Source: Castor canadensis
Lineage: Eukaryota > Chordata > Mammalia > Rodentia > Castoridae
Length of the DNA: 64,000 nucleotides
Assembly: GCF_047511655.1 (NCBI RefSeq)
Contig: NC_133401.1
Location: forward strand, 17,908,501 to 17,972,500
Reading direction: 5' to 3'
Every line of letters begins with the position of its first letter. The stretch's first letter is position 1. Positions 1-10,007 of this stretch are shown here, in pieces. The position numbers and the translations under genes were made by a program. The notes beneath the pieces were generated by a model that saw only the letters and a program-made list of their open reading frames with translations, ran no database searches and was not told the DNA's origin.

Positions 1-134
1 TGCTCTGACACACTAGCATTCTAGAATCGCAACAGCCTCACATGTTGGGTCTGATGCTGTTTAGTATTCTAGAAATCCAATATTCTGACATGCTTGAGTT
101 CTGAGACTGTAATATTCTAGAACTCCAAGCTGTG
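1..134. repeat. 48-bp tandem repeat at left edge
   Basis: attctagaa recurs at 18, 66 and 114, exactly 48 bp apart, with partly matching sequence between (catgttggg/catgcttga). Probably the end of a longer degenerate array to the left. Confidence 0.6.
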
Positions 135-214
135 TGGCTGGGGTGTGGCTCAGTGGCTGAGTCTTGCCTGTGTGCAAGGCTCTGGGTTCATCCCCAGCAT
201 GGCAAAAAATTAAA
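135..214 (+). mobile_element. ID-like SINE
   Basis: gtggctcagtggctgagtc ... tgggttcatccccagc, tRNA-type box A and B, A-rich tail. Confidence 0.8.
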
Positions 215-540
215 GGGTTGGGTGTGGTGGCTGATACCTGTAATCCCAGCTACTTGGGAGTTGGAGGTAGGAGGGTCATAGTTCAAAGCCAGCCTGGGGA
301 AAAATTTATTGAGACCTCCTCCTTCCCTCCATTTCAACCAATCAGCTGGGCATGGTGGTCTATGCCTGTAATCCCAGCTACTCGGAGGCATGGGTAGGAG
401 GACTGAGGTCCACTGCCAGTCTCCAGGCAATAGTGGAGACTATGTGAAAAATAACTAAAGCAGAAAGGGCTGCGGGTGTAGCTCAAGGGGTAGAGCACCT
501 GCCTTGCAAGCACAAGGCCCTGCGTTCAAATCCCAGTGTG
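215..540 (+). mobile_element. Trimeric SINE (B1-B1-ID)
   Basis: Two B1-like units (each with cctgtaatcccagctac) joined by the linker tttcaaccaatcagctggg, then an ID-like unit ending gttcaaatcccagt. Confidence 0.8.
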
Positions 541-1145
541 AGAGGAGCAGTGAGGCAGAAATGGTTCTGAGGAGGTGAAGGGAACAGATGGCAGAAGTAA
601 CTCTGTCTTAGATAAAGGCCCAAGGAAGGCATCCTTGAAAGCAAACAGCTAAGGAGAGTGAGGAGCGTGCTTTTCACGCAGATAATAAGGCAGAGGTCTC
701 TCTCCTAGATGAGGGAGATGGGAAGGCATCTTTAAAAACAAACGTCTAAAGAGATGAAATGCAGAGCCCTTAAGGAAGATAACACGGCAAACTTTCCCAA
801 GATTGCAGAAGGGGGTTATAAACATAAAAAATGGTGGATCTCACCAAGATAACAAGAGGTAGTCATAAAACGTATGTGACAGGCTCAAGGACAAGGTGGA
901 CAAACAAGACCATCCTGGCATATCCAGTCTGATAAGGATGGGGATGAGGAGGCAGAAGTTAATTAGACAGCCAATTATAGCTTCAGCTTCAAAGTAGAAT
1001 AGGGGAGCCTGTGTCAGGCAGAGCCCTATATTACCCCTTAGACTTCAGCCTTCCTTTGGCTTAGCTCCTTCACTAAGTCCCACCCGTCAGGGAGCTCTGC
1101 TGTCCTTTCAATAAACTTTGTGCTTGCTTTAACTCTTTATTTCTT
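541..1145 (+). mobile_element. Probable endogenous retrovirus solo LTR
   Basis: About 600 bp of non-SINE sequence whose end carries a pyrimidine-rich ggcttagctccttcacta, then AATAAA (about 1110) and tttgtgcttgc, as in the R/U5 border of gammaretrovirus-like LTRs. No gag, pol or env frames. Exact ends and target duplication are not resolved. Confidence 0.5.
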
Positions 1146-1147
1146 TT

Positions 1148-1340
1148 CCTTTTTTGTGGTACTGGGGTTTGAACTCAGGGCCTACACACCTTAAGCCACT
1201 CCACCAGTCCTTTTTTGTGATGAGTTTTTCGAGATAGGGTCTTGAGAACTATTTGCTGGGGCTGGCTTCGAACTGCCATCCTCCTCATCTCTGCCTCCTG
1301 AGTAGCTGGGATTACAGGCGTGAGCCACCGGCGCCTGCTG
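1148..1340 (-). mobile_element. Dimeric SINE (B1-dID type)
   Basis: Reverse of the ID tail (gtttgaactcagggcc) then reverse B1 (gctgggattacaggcgtgagccacc). Ends about 30 bp from the C5AR2 coding exon. Confidence 0.9.
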
Positions 1341-1370
1341 TCCACTGACTTTTCATCCTGTCTTGTCCAG

Positions 1371-1375
1371 GTGAG
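1371..1375 (+). other. C5AR2: C5AR2 5' UTR end and splice acceptor
   Basis: The pyrimidine-rich run tcatcctgtcttgtccag ends at 1370 and the exon starts at 1371, leaving a 5-nt leader before the ATG. The non-coding first exon is not identifiable in this window and probably lies to the left. Confidence 0.7.
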
Positions 1376-2389
1376 ATGGAGAACGACTCTCTCAGCTATG
1401 AGTATGGGGACTACAGTGACCTCCCAGATGTCCCTGTGGACTGTCCAGATGGTGCCTGCCTCTCCATGGACACCCTCCGTGTGGCCCCGCTCCTTCTGTA
1501 CGCTGCTATCTTCCTGCTGGGGGTGCCGGGCAATGCCATGGTGGCCTGGGTGACCGGGAAGGAATCTGGCCAGAGGATCTGGGCCATGTGGTTCTTGCAC
1601 CTGGCGGTGGCTGACCTGCTGTGCTGCCTGGCTCTCCCCATCCTGGCAGTGCCCGTTGCCTGGAGGGGACACTGGCCCTTTGGGGCAGTGGGCTGTCGGC
1701 TGCTGCCCTCCGCCATCCTGCTGTCCATGTACGCCAGTGTCCTGCTTCTGGCTGCTCTCAGCGCTGACATCTGCCTGATGTCCCTCAGCATCCCCTGGTG
1801 GGCCATGGATCGGCGGGCCCGTGGGGTGCAGGTGGCCCGGGGGACAGCCTGGGTGCTGGCTTTGCTGCTGACTGTGCCATCTGCTGCCTATCGCCACCTG
1901 CACCATGAACCCTTCCCCTTCCAGCTGCAGTGTGTCGTGGACTACAATGGCTCAGTCGCGGCCGAGGTCACGGTAAACGCCATTCGGTTCATATGTGGCT
2001 TTCTGGGACCGCTGGTGTTTGTGGTCAGCTGTCATATTGTGCTCCTGAGACGAGTGGCCCGAAGCTACTGGAGTCTGAGCACAGCCGTCGTGGTGGGTTT
2101 TTTTGTCTGCTGGGCCCCTTACCACCTGCTGGGGCTGGTGCTCACCTTGGCTGCCCCCAACTCGGTGCTCCTGGCCCGGGCCCTGAGGGCTGAGCCTTTG
2201 GTCGTGGGCCTTGCCTTGGCTCACAGCTGCCTCAACCCCATGATCTTCTTGTATTTTGGGCGGGCTCAGCTCTGCAGGTCACTGCGAGCTGCCTGTCACT
2301 GGGCCCTGAGGGAGCCCCAGGACCAGAAGGAAAGTGTGGTAAGCAGGAAATCCACCAGCCATGACCTGGTGTCAGAGATGGAGGTGTAG
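1376..2389 (+). CDS. C5AR2: C5a anaphylatoxin chemotactic receptor 2 (C5L2/GPR77)
   Basis: Intact 337-codon frame, the same length I know for human C5AR2, which it resembles throughout. It is a seven-helix receptor of the plasma membrane and endosomes that binds C5a and C5a-desArg, couples poorly to G proteins and signals through or buffers via beta-arrestin (family knowledge). Visible: acidic, tyrosine-rich N tail (residues 1-36) with sequon N3-D-S; N53 in helix 1, D80 in helix 2; C107 and C186 for the conserved disulfide; a sequon at N191 in loop 2; CWAPYH in helix 6. The G-protein motif DRY is D131-I-C133 and NPxxY is N287-P-M-I-F291, both typical C5AR2 departures. The C tail ends in the family-like acidic SEMEV. 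The start ATG lies 5 nt after a 3' splice site (cag at 1368-1370), fitting the known arrangement of a non-coding first exon and a single coding exon. C5AR1 would be expected to the left. Confidence 0.97.
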   Translation: MENDSLSYEYGDYSDLPDVPVDCPDGACLSMDTLRVAPLLLYAAIFLLGVPGNAMVAWVTGKESGQRIWAMWFLHLAVADLLCCLALPILAVPVAWRGHWPFGAVGCRLLPSAILLSMYASVLLLAALSADICLMSLSIPWWAMDRRARGVQVARGTAWVLALLLTVPSAAYRHLHHEPFPFQLQCVVDYNGSVAAEVTVNAIRFICGFLGPLVFVVSCHIVLLRRVARSYWSLSTAVVVGFFVCWAPYHLLGLVLTLAAPNSVLLARALRAEPLVVGLALAHSCLNPMIFLYFGRAQLCRSLRAACHWALREPQDQKESVVSRKSTSHDLVSEMEV

Positions 2390-2815
2390 GAGAGAGGGAC
2401 ACTGGGTTCAAATCTCCTAGCTCATTTCATGTAGTGCATAGCTGGATCTAGGGACTTCATGATCTCTGTTTTATTCTTCACTTGACAAGCATTCATTACA
2501 CACTTGCTCTGTGCAAGGCCCTGAGGTAACAGGCAGTGGAGTATAGCAGTAACGAGAACAGATATAAATCCTGCCCTTGGGACAGACAATGAGTAATCAA
2601 ACAAAGGACTATGGAGTTTATCAAAGGTGATAAGTGCTACAAAGCCTAAAGAGGACAAAGAAGGCTGGGTGGGACAGTATGTGTCAGCCAGGCAAGGGCC
2701 CTCAGGAAAGGTGATATGTGAGCCAAAACCTGAATAAGGGAGAGAGGAATCAGGCTTAAATCTGGGAGAAAATTGTTCCAGGCAGAGGGAACAGCACATG
2801 CAAGAGCTCTGAGGC
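2390..2815 (+). other. C5AR2: C5AR2 3' UTR and flank
   Basis: Sequence following the stop codon. I find no AATAAA in the next 2 kb (only a lone ATTAAA near 3750). Roughly 2465-2660 resembles an ancient mammalian interspersed repeat ('attcattacacacttgctctgtgcaaggccctgag' type), so the UTR probably runs into repeat DNA. The 3' end of the transcript cannot be placed from sequence alone. Confidence 0.4.
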
Positions 2816-3090
2816 AGGCTAAGGAAGTAGCTCAGTGGTAGAGCACTTGCCCATGATGGGACATACTTATATGAAAATACTATTTGTTGTTTATTCCTAT
2901 AATCCCAGCTACTCAGAAGGCAGAGGTAGGAGGATCTCGGTCCAAGACTGTCCCTGGCAAAAATGTGAGACCTTATCTGAAAAACAGAAAAAAAAAAAAA
3001 AGATCGGGGGCATGGCTTAAGTAGTGCCACACTCACTTAGTAAAGGCAAGGTCCTGAGTTCAAACCCCAGTCCCACCAAAAAAGTTATTT
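2816..3090 (+). mobile_element. Composite SINE
   Basis: ID-like start (tagctcagtggtagagcac), B1-like middle, second ID-like end with gttcaaaccccagt and A-tail. Confidence 0.8.
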
Positions 3091-3342
3091 ATTGTCTATC
3101 TGGAATTCAAATTTAACTGGGCATCCTGTATTTTTATTTTCTAAACTAGACATCCCTACTCTGAGCAGAGGAATGTCTCAATTCCACTTAAATTTTAATA
3201 CGATCCCTCTGCTTGCTGGTGGAGATTAGACAATGAGGGGGGAAATCAAGAGGTCCAGTAGGGAGGCTACTGCCATAGTCCTAGCAAGAGGTGAGGGTGC
3301 CTTGGGTCAGAGTAAAAGGGAGGCTGATAGATTATGGATGGT

Positions 3343-3558
3343 TTTTGTTTTTTGGTGGCACTGGGGTTTGAACTCAGGGATTTACACTTGCTAGGCAGGT
3401 GCTCTACCACTTGAGCCACTCCACCAGGCCTTTTTTGTGTTGGGTATTTTCAAGATAGGGTCTTGTGAACTATTTACTCCGGCTGGCCTCAAACTGTAAT
3501 CCTTCTGATCTCTGCCTCCTGAGATAGCCGGGATTACAAGAGTGAGTACCACCACATA
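3343..3558 (-). mobile_element. Dimeric SINE
   Basis: gtttgaactcaggg, ccacttgagccactcc, then reverse B1 gccgggattacaagagtgag. Confidence 0.9.
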
Positions 3559-3649
3559 TCATGAAGGAAAGGCCATGCCCAAGCTTGGCATTGGCATTCG
3601 AGACTGCTCTCCACTGGAGGACACACTCACACCCTGGCTTCTCAGACCC

Positions 3650-4092
3650 TGTTGCCCGCAGCATGGTGGCTCCAGTAAGGTTCATACCCTAATCCCCCGA
3701 AACGGTGAATTTGAGAGCCTTATGTGAAAAAAGATACTTTGCAGAAATGATTAAATTAAGGATGCTGAGATGGAGAGATTCTTTATGATTGCTCTGGTGG
3801 GCCCAAGACCACCACGAGGATCCTTTAAAGATGGACACAAGAGATCAGAGCCAGTGACAGATGTGATCAGAGGAAGGCGCCACAAGCCAAGGAATGCAGA
3901 TGGCCTCCAGAAACTGAAAAAAGGGAAACAGACTCTCTGCAAACCCTCCTGAAGGAAACCAGACCTGCTGACACCTTGACTGCAGATTTGTAATCCCAAC
4001 CCTTTCAGAGAATACACTGTATTTTCTCACATCTCTGGTTTGTGGTCTTTTGTTACAGCTACGCCAATAGCCCCCTGGGGCTGGTACCACTG
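3650..4092 (+). mobile_element. Old ERVL-MaLR-type LTR
   Basis: Matches the remembered consensus order: ctaatcccc..gtgaatttgagagcc, cttttgcagaaatgattaaattaagg, tgggccc, caagccaaggaatgc, ctgctgacaccttgact, ggtttgtggtcttttgttacagc. Diverged; subfamily (MLT1-like) uncertain. Confidence 0.55.
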
Positions 4093-4496
4093 CAGAAAGT
4101 TCTAGAAGACGATGTGGCTCTAGAATCAAGGCTTACATCACAGTAGAGTGGTACCTGTGTATGCAGTCATGTCTCAGGACGTCACTTTACACGCATTCTC
4201 CTTCAGGGTATCTGTCAGTCACCGTTTTGTTACCATGGTGACATCTTTAACTCAGGCTATGTATGAAAAAAGAGAGAGAGATGTTAATTAGGTTTACAGT
4301 TTAGGAGGCTGGAAGATCAAACAGTACAGCAGGCCTGGGAGGGACCCGGGCTGCCTCACTTCCTGATGGATGGGACTGGCGGGAGGGTGGGGCGGAGTCA
4401 GTGGGTTCTGTCTCCAATCAGCAGAGCACTGCCCTCCAAGACCCGCCCCCAATGACCTAATGTCCTCTTGCAAGGCCACGCCCCCCGCTTTTAAAG
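4093..4496. other. Unassigned intergenic DNA
   Basis: GC-rich part at 4380-4490 with ggggcgg and cgcccc boxes and an RFX site; no gene seen. Confidence 0.5.
4229..4242 (+). promoter_or_regulatory. RFX X-box
   Basis: GTTACCATGGTGAC, an imperfect palindrome matching the RFX half-site pair. Lies about 1.8 kb after C5AR2; target gene unknown. Confidence 0.4.
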
Positions 4497-4572
4497 GCAC
4501 TGGAGTTTGAATTTAGGGCTTCAAGCTTGCTAGTCAGGTGCTCTACCACGTAAGCCATCATGCCAGCTCCTT
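4497..4572 (-). mobile_element. ID-like SINE fragment
   Basis: gagtttgaatttagggc ... gctctaccacgtaagcc. Confidence 0.7.
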
Positions 4573-4573
4573 T

Positions 4574-5110
4574 TAAAATCTTTAAAACCATTTCGATTAG
4601 TGTGCATTAATTGCACAAAATGAGGGCTTTCATTGTGCTATTCTCACATACACACACGCGCACACACACACACACAGAACGTACTTTGACTGCATTCATC
4701 TCCTCTATTACTTTCTCTCCCCCTTCCCCTAACTTCTTTGCAAAAATTTTAAATGGGTTGCGTTATGACCTTTCCAGATATAGATATAATTCGATCATGT
4801 TCTCTCCTGTCCTCTCCACCTCCCACCTCTTGTAGGTTCTCCTCAAATAGTTTATGTTCACTACTTTTTTTTTTTTTTAGATCTAGATTGAGAAAACATC
4901 TGATACTTGCTTGTATTTCTGAGTCTGGCTTATCTTGCTTGATACAATGGTCTCCTGTTCCACCCATTTTCCTGCAAACACCATCATTTCCTTCTTCTTT
5001 CTGGCTGTGTAGTACTCCACTGTGTATCTACACCACGTTTGCTTTATCCATTCATTAGTTGTTGGGCGCCTGGGCTGATTCCACAGCGTGGTGTCATAAG
5101 CTGTGCTTCT
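4574..5110 (-). mobile_element. L1 3' end
   Basis: Antisense L1-type sequence: tggctgtgtagtactccac, gctttatccattcattagttg, and an upstream stretch shared with 40035-40190. A (CA)n sits inside it. Confidence 0.7.
4647..4677. repeat. (CA)n microsatellite
   Basis: CA/CG dinucleotides, about 15 units with two CG interruptions. Confidence 0.95.
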
Positions 5111-5199
5111 TTGGATGTGGGTGTGCAGGTGTAGCATAGGTGGGTCTCATGTTAAATCTCCTTTTAATTTAGTGAGGAGCCTCCATATTTCTTTCCACA

Positions 5200-5390
5200 G
5201 CGGCTGCGCTAATTTACCTTCCCACTGGCAGTGTATGAGGGTCCTTTTCCCTGCATCCTCACCAAGATGCTCACCCTGTCTCTTAAAGGCTCCATAGCAC
5301 TCCCAGTGGTGCCACCCCAGGACCCCTTCTCCAATCACACAGACCTCTGGAAGGGGATACAATTAAATCATATCCAAACTATGACAGGGT
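5200..5390. mobile_element. Interspersed repeat end, family unnamed
   Basis: Ends cagtggtgccacc ... caaatcatatccaaactatgacagg; resembles the end of the element at 19690-20010. Confidence 0.4.
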
Positions 5391-5727
5391 AGTTCTTCTG
5401 AGCACCCAGAAATAGGGTGAGATGCAGGGAGGGGAAGCTATCTGCCCAAGATCACACGGCAAGAAAATTGGAGAGGCAGAATTTGGGGTCAAACTGATGA
5501 TTCCATTCTTAATTAGCTCTTCACCAAAAATTTCCTTCAAGGGCTCATTCAGATGAGGCCTCCTTGAGGAAGCCTCCCTGATTCTCTGTCTGGGAGAAGT
5601 TCCATTCACTGAGTTAAACTCCAAATTCCCCAAGCATGACAACTGTACCTCTTTCATTTCTGTTTCTCTTTCCTCTTCCATCCTTGGTTGAGAGAGACCC
5701 AAGTTTAATTTGTCTATACCTAGTATT

Positions 5728-5790
5728 TTTTTGGAAGTACTGAGATTTGAACTCAGGGCCTTGTGGTTGCTAGGAAGGCCCTTTATTGCT
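5728..5790 (-). mobile_element. ID-like SINE fragment
   Basis: tactgagatttgaactcagggccttgt, then cut short. Confidence 0.6.
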
Positions 5791-5934
5791 TTGTTCCCAG
5801 ACCCTCCCCCCATTTTTTAACAACTAGACTGTGGGCCCCCTGGTGTTGGGGATCTCTTTCTTACTATCTCTTTTTACTATATACTGTAAAGAAACATGGC
5901 TTCTCAACAATACTTACACACACACATATATACA

Positions 5935-6285
5935 TTTTGGGTGGGTCTGGGATTTGAATTTAGGGCTTTGCACTTGCAAAACAGGTACTCTACCATTTGA
6001 GTTGTGGAGTCCATTTTATTTTGGTTATTTTGGAGATGGGGGGGGGGTCTCTCGAATTATTTCCCTAGGCTGGTCTTGAACTATGATCCTCCTGATCTCA
6101 GCCTCCCATGTGGCTAGGATCACAGGCGTGATCTCTTTGCTTGTTCTTAAGTTTATTTATTTGAGACGTTTGTTTGTTTGAGACAAAGATCTTGCTACAT
6201 AGCCCATGCTGGCCTCAAACTCACCATTCTCTTGCCTTAGCCTCCCAGGGGCTGGGATTATAGAGTGTACGACCATATCCAGCTG
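5935..6285 (-). mobile_element. Two adjacent SINEs (dimer then B1)
   Basis: 5935-6132 is a reverse ID plus B1 dimer; 6170-6285 is a separate reverse B1 (gctgggattatagagtg). Confidence 0.8.
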
Positions 6286-6451
6286 TTTTCTTTTTCTAAC
6301 CATAAGTATATTGACTTCCTTAAATTCTCAAAGAACATGTGTTAATGATTTTTTCAAAGAATTAGTCTCGTGTTTGCTACCGAGCCCTACTGTTGGTTTG
6401 TGGTTTTCTTTTTAATTTCATGTTTGTCATTTACTTCCTTTTGGCTTTTTT

Positions 6452-6504
6452 TCTTTTTGGAGGGACTGGGGTTTGAACTCAAGGCTTCATGCTGGCAAAG
6501 TCTT
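6452..6504 (-). mobile_element. ID-like SINE fragment
   Basis: gggactggggtttgaactcaaggc; truncated after about 50 bp. Confidence 0.6.
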
Positions 6505-6604
6505 CCCCCTTTCTGTTAACAGACTTTTGGGCAAAAACTTGGGCAATGGGAGTCCCAACAGACTGTGCTGGGCCACCCATCCCAATACCGTAATTAAAGA
6601 GACT

Positions 6605-6862
6605 AGTAGACCGGCAGGGATTGACAATCAAGGCCAGTCTGGTCCAAAAAGTTAGCCAGACCTCATTGTAACCAGTAAGCGGGGTGTGGCGGCACCCGCC
6701 TGTGGTCCCAGCTATGTGGGAGGCATAGGTAGAAGGATCGAGGTTCACACCAGCATAGGGAAAAAGTGAGAACCTATCTGAAAAAAATAACCTAAGGTAA
6801 GAAGGGGTGTGGCTGCCTAAGAAGCAGAAGGCCCTGAGTTCAAATCCCAGTACTGCCAAAAA
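6605..6862 (+). mobile_element. Trimeric SINE, 5' truncated
   Basis: Partial first B1, linker-like cattgtaaccagtaagcgggg, second B1 with ggcataggtagaagg, then ID tail gttcaaatcccagtactgcc. Confidence 0.75.
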
Positions 6863-6939
6863 AAGCAGAGATTTACTCAATACGGCCATGTCAGAAAGCA
6901 CAGATAAAGGGGTTCAATGACCCTCAAGGCTGCTTTTGG

Positions 6940-7855
6940 GGTACATACTTGAGCTTTAGTCTAAGTAGAGAAAGAATTGGGGCAGGGGAGAGAGATCTGT
7001 ATAATTAAGCAGGATTTGTGACAGTGTGGCCCTGTCCAGGTCTCGGTCCTGGTTCCACAAGAGAAGTCCTGTCACTAGGAGACAATTCCCATGAGATGAC
7101 AGCTCCTGCTGGGGTGATCTTGTCGGGGGACGATCTGTCTGTGAGCCTCTGCCCTTGCTAGATTCCAGGGTGACTACAGGTTTAGGACAGTGACTGGAGA
7201 CTTTTAGGTGCCTCTGTGGGGTCTGGAAGAGGACTTGTAAAAGCCGACGGTGACATGCCTCAGTTACTCTTATCTCTGTGTTTTCAGCCTAGAAGGCAAT
7301 GGAACAGGCCAGGTATCACAGGCTTGCGACAGACACTCCTGAGTGAGTAATGTTAAACTGAAAAAGGCGCAGAATAGACAGGCGGGAGACAGCTCAACGC
7401 CAGCACAGGGTATATTTGGGAAGAAACCCTGCAGAGGGGACCCCAGAAAGAGAGCTGGAGCTCCAGCTGCTTACAGACTGGGGGTAAATATAGGAGATAG
7501 GTGGAGAAGTCCCAGGAAGGTCACTGGGTGGGAAAACCCTCAATGGCCCTCTGACCCTCTGGAGATAAAGGCTTAAGGGCCAGTCACTCTTCTAGGCCAG
7601 GTGGGGGGTTTCTAGTTAATGGCTAAAGGTGGATGTTTATTTTTGTCTAAGGTCAGGTGGAGTTTCCAGTAAGTCACCTTCAAGGGGAGGGGGTCCAGTT
7701 CTAATATGGCTGTCCTTTTGTTCACCTAACAAGTAGCACACCCCTTGCAGACTGAAGCAGGGGTCTCACCAAAGTGAAGGAGACAGATACAAAATGGAGG
7801 CAGGGATGTCAGCTGTTCTCCTACCTTTAGTTACCTTGTGGGCCCACGAACTGCA
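6940..7855 (+). mobile_element. Unnamed long repeat, copy A
   Basis: Shares diverged blocks, in order, with 25300-25830: aattggggcagggg near its start and tacaaaatggaggcagggatg near its end. About 900 bp here; LTR-like in size. An open frame at 7343-7576 inside is unlikely to be a gene. Confidence 0.5.
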
Positions 7856-8040
7856 GTTTATACGCACCTGTATTTCCTTTTTTTTTTTTTTTTTTTAATT
7901 GTAGTTCTTTGAAAATTTTAAGCAGGAGGCTTACTTAACTTTTCCTCTTCTATCTTCTGATAAAATGAGTTGGCTTCTGCATGCTTTGTTTTCTATTTCC
8001 ACTGGGCATCCCACTTACAATACGTAAGTCAAATTTAATT

Positions 8041-8298
8041 CAGGTTGAGCATCCCTGATGTGGAATCCTGAAATCTGAAATGCGCCAAAATCCGAAACTT
8101 TTTGAGCATTCACATGACACCGTAAGTGGAAAATTCCACCCCTGACCTCATGTGTGGGGTCTCAGTGAAAACGTAGGCACACTAAAAGTCTTGAATAAAA
8201 TTATCTCCAGGTCTTGAATAAAATTATTTGTTTTGACTTCAGTCTCATCTTCACGATACCTTGTTATGTACATGCAAACATCCCAAAATCTGAAAAAA
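8041..8298 (+). mobile_element. MER2 (Tigger-type DNA transposon) 5' part
   Basis: caggttgagcatccct start, gccaaaatccgaaactttttgagc, gtggaaaattccacccctgacc: close to the remembered MER2 consensus. A 17-bp segment (gtcttgaataaaattat) is duplicated. Cut off by the next SINE. Confidence 0.8.
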
Positions 8299-8440
8299 GG
8301 CTAGATGTGATAGTTTATTCCTGTAATCCCAGCTCCTTGGGTGGCAGAATCAGGAGAATCTCAGTCTGAGGTTGACCTGGGCAAATTTAGCTGGGAACCC
8401 TACCTGAACGCAAACTAAAAGCTTTAATAAAATGATCAGG
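8298..8440 (+). mobile_element. Diverged B1-like SINE
   Basis: ttcctgtaatcccagctcc, aggagaatctcag; degenerate second half. Confidence 0.65.
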
Positions 8441-8699
8441 GGACTGCTTAAACAATGCCTGAGCTTCCTCTCTGGCCTAAAACTTGTCCCCACGATCCTG
8501 GGGTGCATGTGGCGATCCTGGGGTACAAAGTGGCTGCGCATGGGGAAGGGTCGGGATGGGCCAGGTGCAGGAATTTGGAAATCTGCACCTTAAGTTTTCC
8601 ACCCGCCCCTAGAGGGCTCAGTGTACCCCGGCGTTCCATCAGAACCTCGGGGGGACGGTGGGGGGAGGGGCTGAGGGGCAGGAGCGCGCTGTGCGCAGG

Positions 8700-8865
8700 C
8701 GCCTGATGGGCCGTGTCTCCTCCGCCGCTCCCTATTGGCTCTTCTGTCTGCAGTAGGGCGGGGTCAGGCCGTCAGGGCAGTGTGCGCATGCGCAAGCCTA
8801 AACGCGTGCGCGTGAGGGGGGGGCTCCTAGGACCGGAAGTGGAGCGTCCGCTGCTTTTAGTGAGG
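8700..8865 (+). promoter_or_regulatory. DHX34: DHX34 CpG promoter and first (non-coding) exon
   Basis: CpG-dense block upstream of DHX34. Seen: inverted CCAAT box (ATTGG near 8734), a perfect NRF1 palindrome TGCGCATGCGCA at 8783-8794, and an ETS/GABP site ACCGGAAGTG at 8832-8841. These are typical of TATA-less housekeeping promoters. A good splice donor, GAG|GTGAGA, follows at 8864/8865, so the non-coding exon 1 probably ends at 8864. The transcription start, likely near 8840, and the exact donor (another candidate near 8941) are inferred. Confidence 0.75.
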
Positions 8866-8879
8866 TGAGAGGCGGGGCG

Positions 8880-8925
8880 CATACTGGCGGTGGCGGTGGT
8901 GGTGGCGGCGGCGGCTGCTGCAGTT
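8880..8925 (+). repeat. GGT/GGC triplet repeat
   Basis: Short run of (GGC/GGT) triplets followed by ctgctgcag, just downstream of the presumed first exon of DHX34. G-rich on the plus strand. Confidence 0.8.
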
Positions 8926-8989
8926 TGGTATTGAGCCAAGGGGTGAGGGAATCCCCAAGATGAGGAAAAATGTGGAGACAAGTCGAGGG

Positions 8990-9462
8990 GTCGCACTGAG
9001 CCCCGGGGAGACTGAGGGGAACGCGGCCTCTGGGGAGGAGTGAGGAGCAGACGATTGGGATGGAGGGGCGAGAGACCGGATCATGGCGGGGCAGAGTGAC
9101 GGGTGGCGAAAGGTGGACACCGACAGAAGAAAACCCGAAAAAAACGGGGTGATAGTGAACCATCCCGAAAAATGGGTAGAGGAGGAGACGGAGCCCAGAC
9201 CCAGATTTCAATTCGTGTCTGCCTCCTCTGGCTCAGTAACAGTGTTTTCTTAGAATTGCAAGAAAAATGTATGTTTACATGTGGGTACACCATTTATAAT
9301 GTGATTATATGTACTTTATATGTAGAGGCACAATATATGTATGTGTACAAATGTATAGAATTTGGAATACATTGATACGGTAGCACAAAAAGCTATTATT
9401 AAAACTTCAGACCATTGAGAGATGAAAGGATTAGATAGAGAAAAGGGGAGTGAACGTTGGGG
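8990..9462. other. DHX34 intron 1, no recognised feature
   Basis: CpG-rich tail of the island up to about 9190, then A/T-rich DNA with tatatgta repeats. No exon supported. Confidence 0.5.
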
Positions 9463-9680
9463 CAGGGACTGGTGGCTCTCTCCTGTAATCCTAGCTATTT
9501 GGGAGGCTGAGATTGGGAGGATCGAGGTTTGAGACCAGCCCAGGGAAATAGTTCTCGAGATCCTATCTCCAAAAAAAACCAGAGCAAAATGGACTGGAGG
9601 TGTTGCTGAAATGGTAGAGCGCCTGCTGCTTTGTGTGAGTGTGAAACCCTGAGTTCAGACCCCAGTCCAAAAAAAAAAGT
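9463..9680 (+). mobile_element. Dimeric SINE
   Basis: B1-like half, tctccaaaaaa joint, ID half ending gttcagaccccagtcc and A-tail. Confidence 0.85.
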
Positions 9681-10007
9681 GAGAATTGGGAGACAAAATG
9701 GAGATCCAGGGGAAAAAAAAAGATTCAAAGAAAAGGAGACCTGAAGCGGGACAGAGGAAGAGACAGTAGGATTACAGATAAAATCAGACTGAAAAATGAG
9801 ATCAGGTACATACAGAGAGATGGGACCAGACTAGGAAAGGGAAGAGAGATGAGGTGGTAAGATGGACTAAGAAATAGACCATGCCCTGGAGATGTAGAGA
9901 GGATGACACACCTGCCAGGGGACATGAGCCTAGGAAAAGACACCAGGAGGTGGTCAGAGACATAGAGAAATTGGAAGATCCAGGTAATCTAAAAGTCTTA
10001 AGAGAAG

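Noticed and set aside
1175-1906. 243-codon minus-strand frame opposite C5AR2
   Set aside because: Shadow of the receptor gene plus a SINE; no recognisable protein.
7343-7576. 77-codon basic frame (MSNVKLKKAQ start)
   Set aside because: Lies within a repeated element also present at 25300-25830; not supported as a gene.
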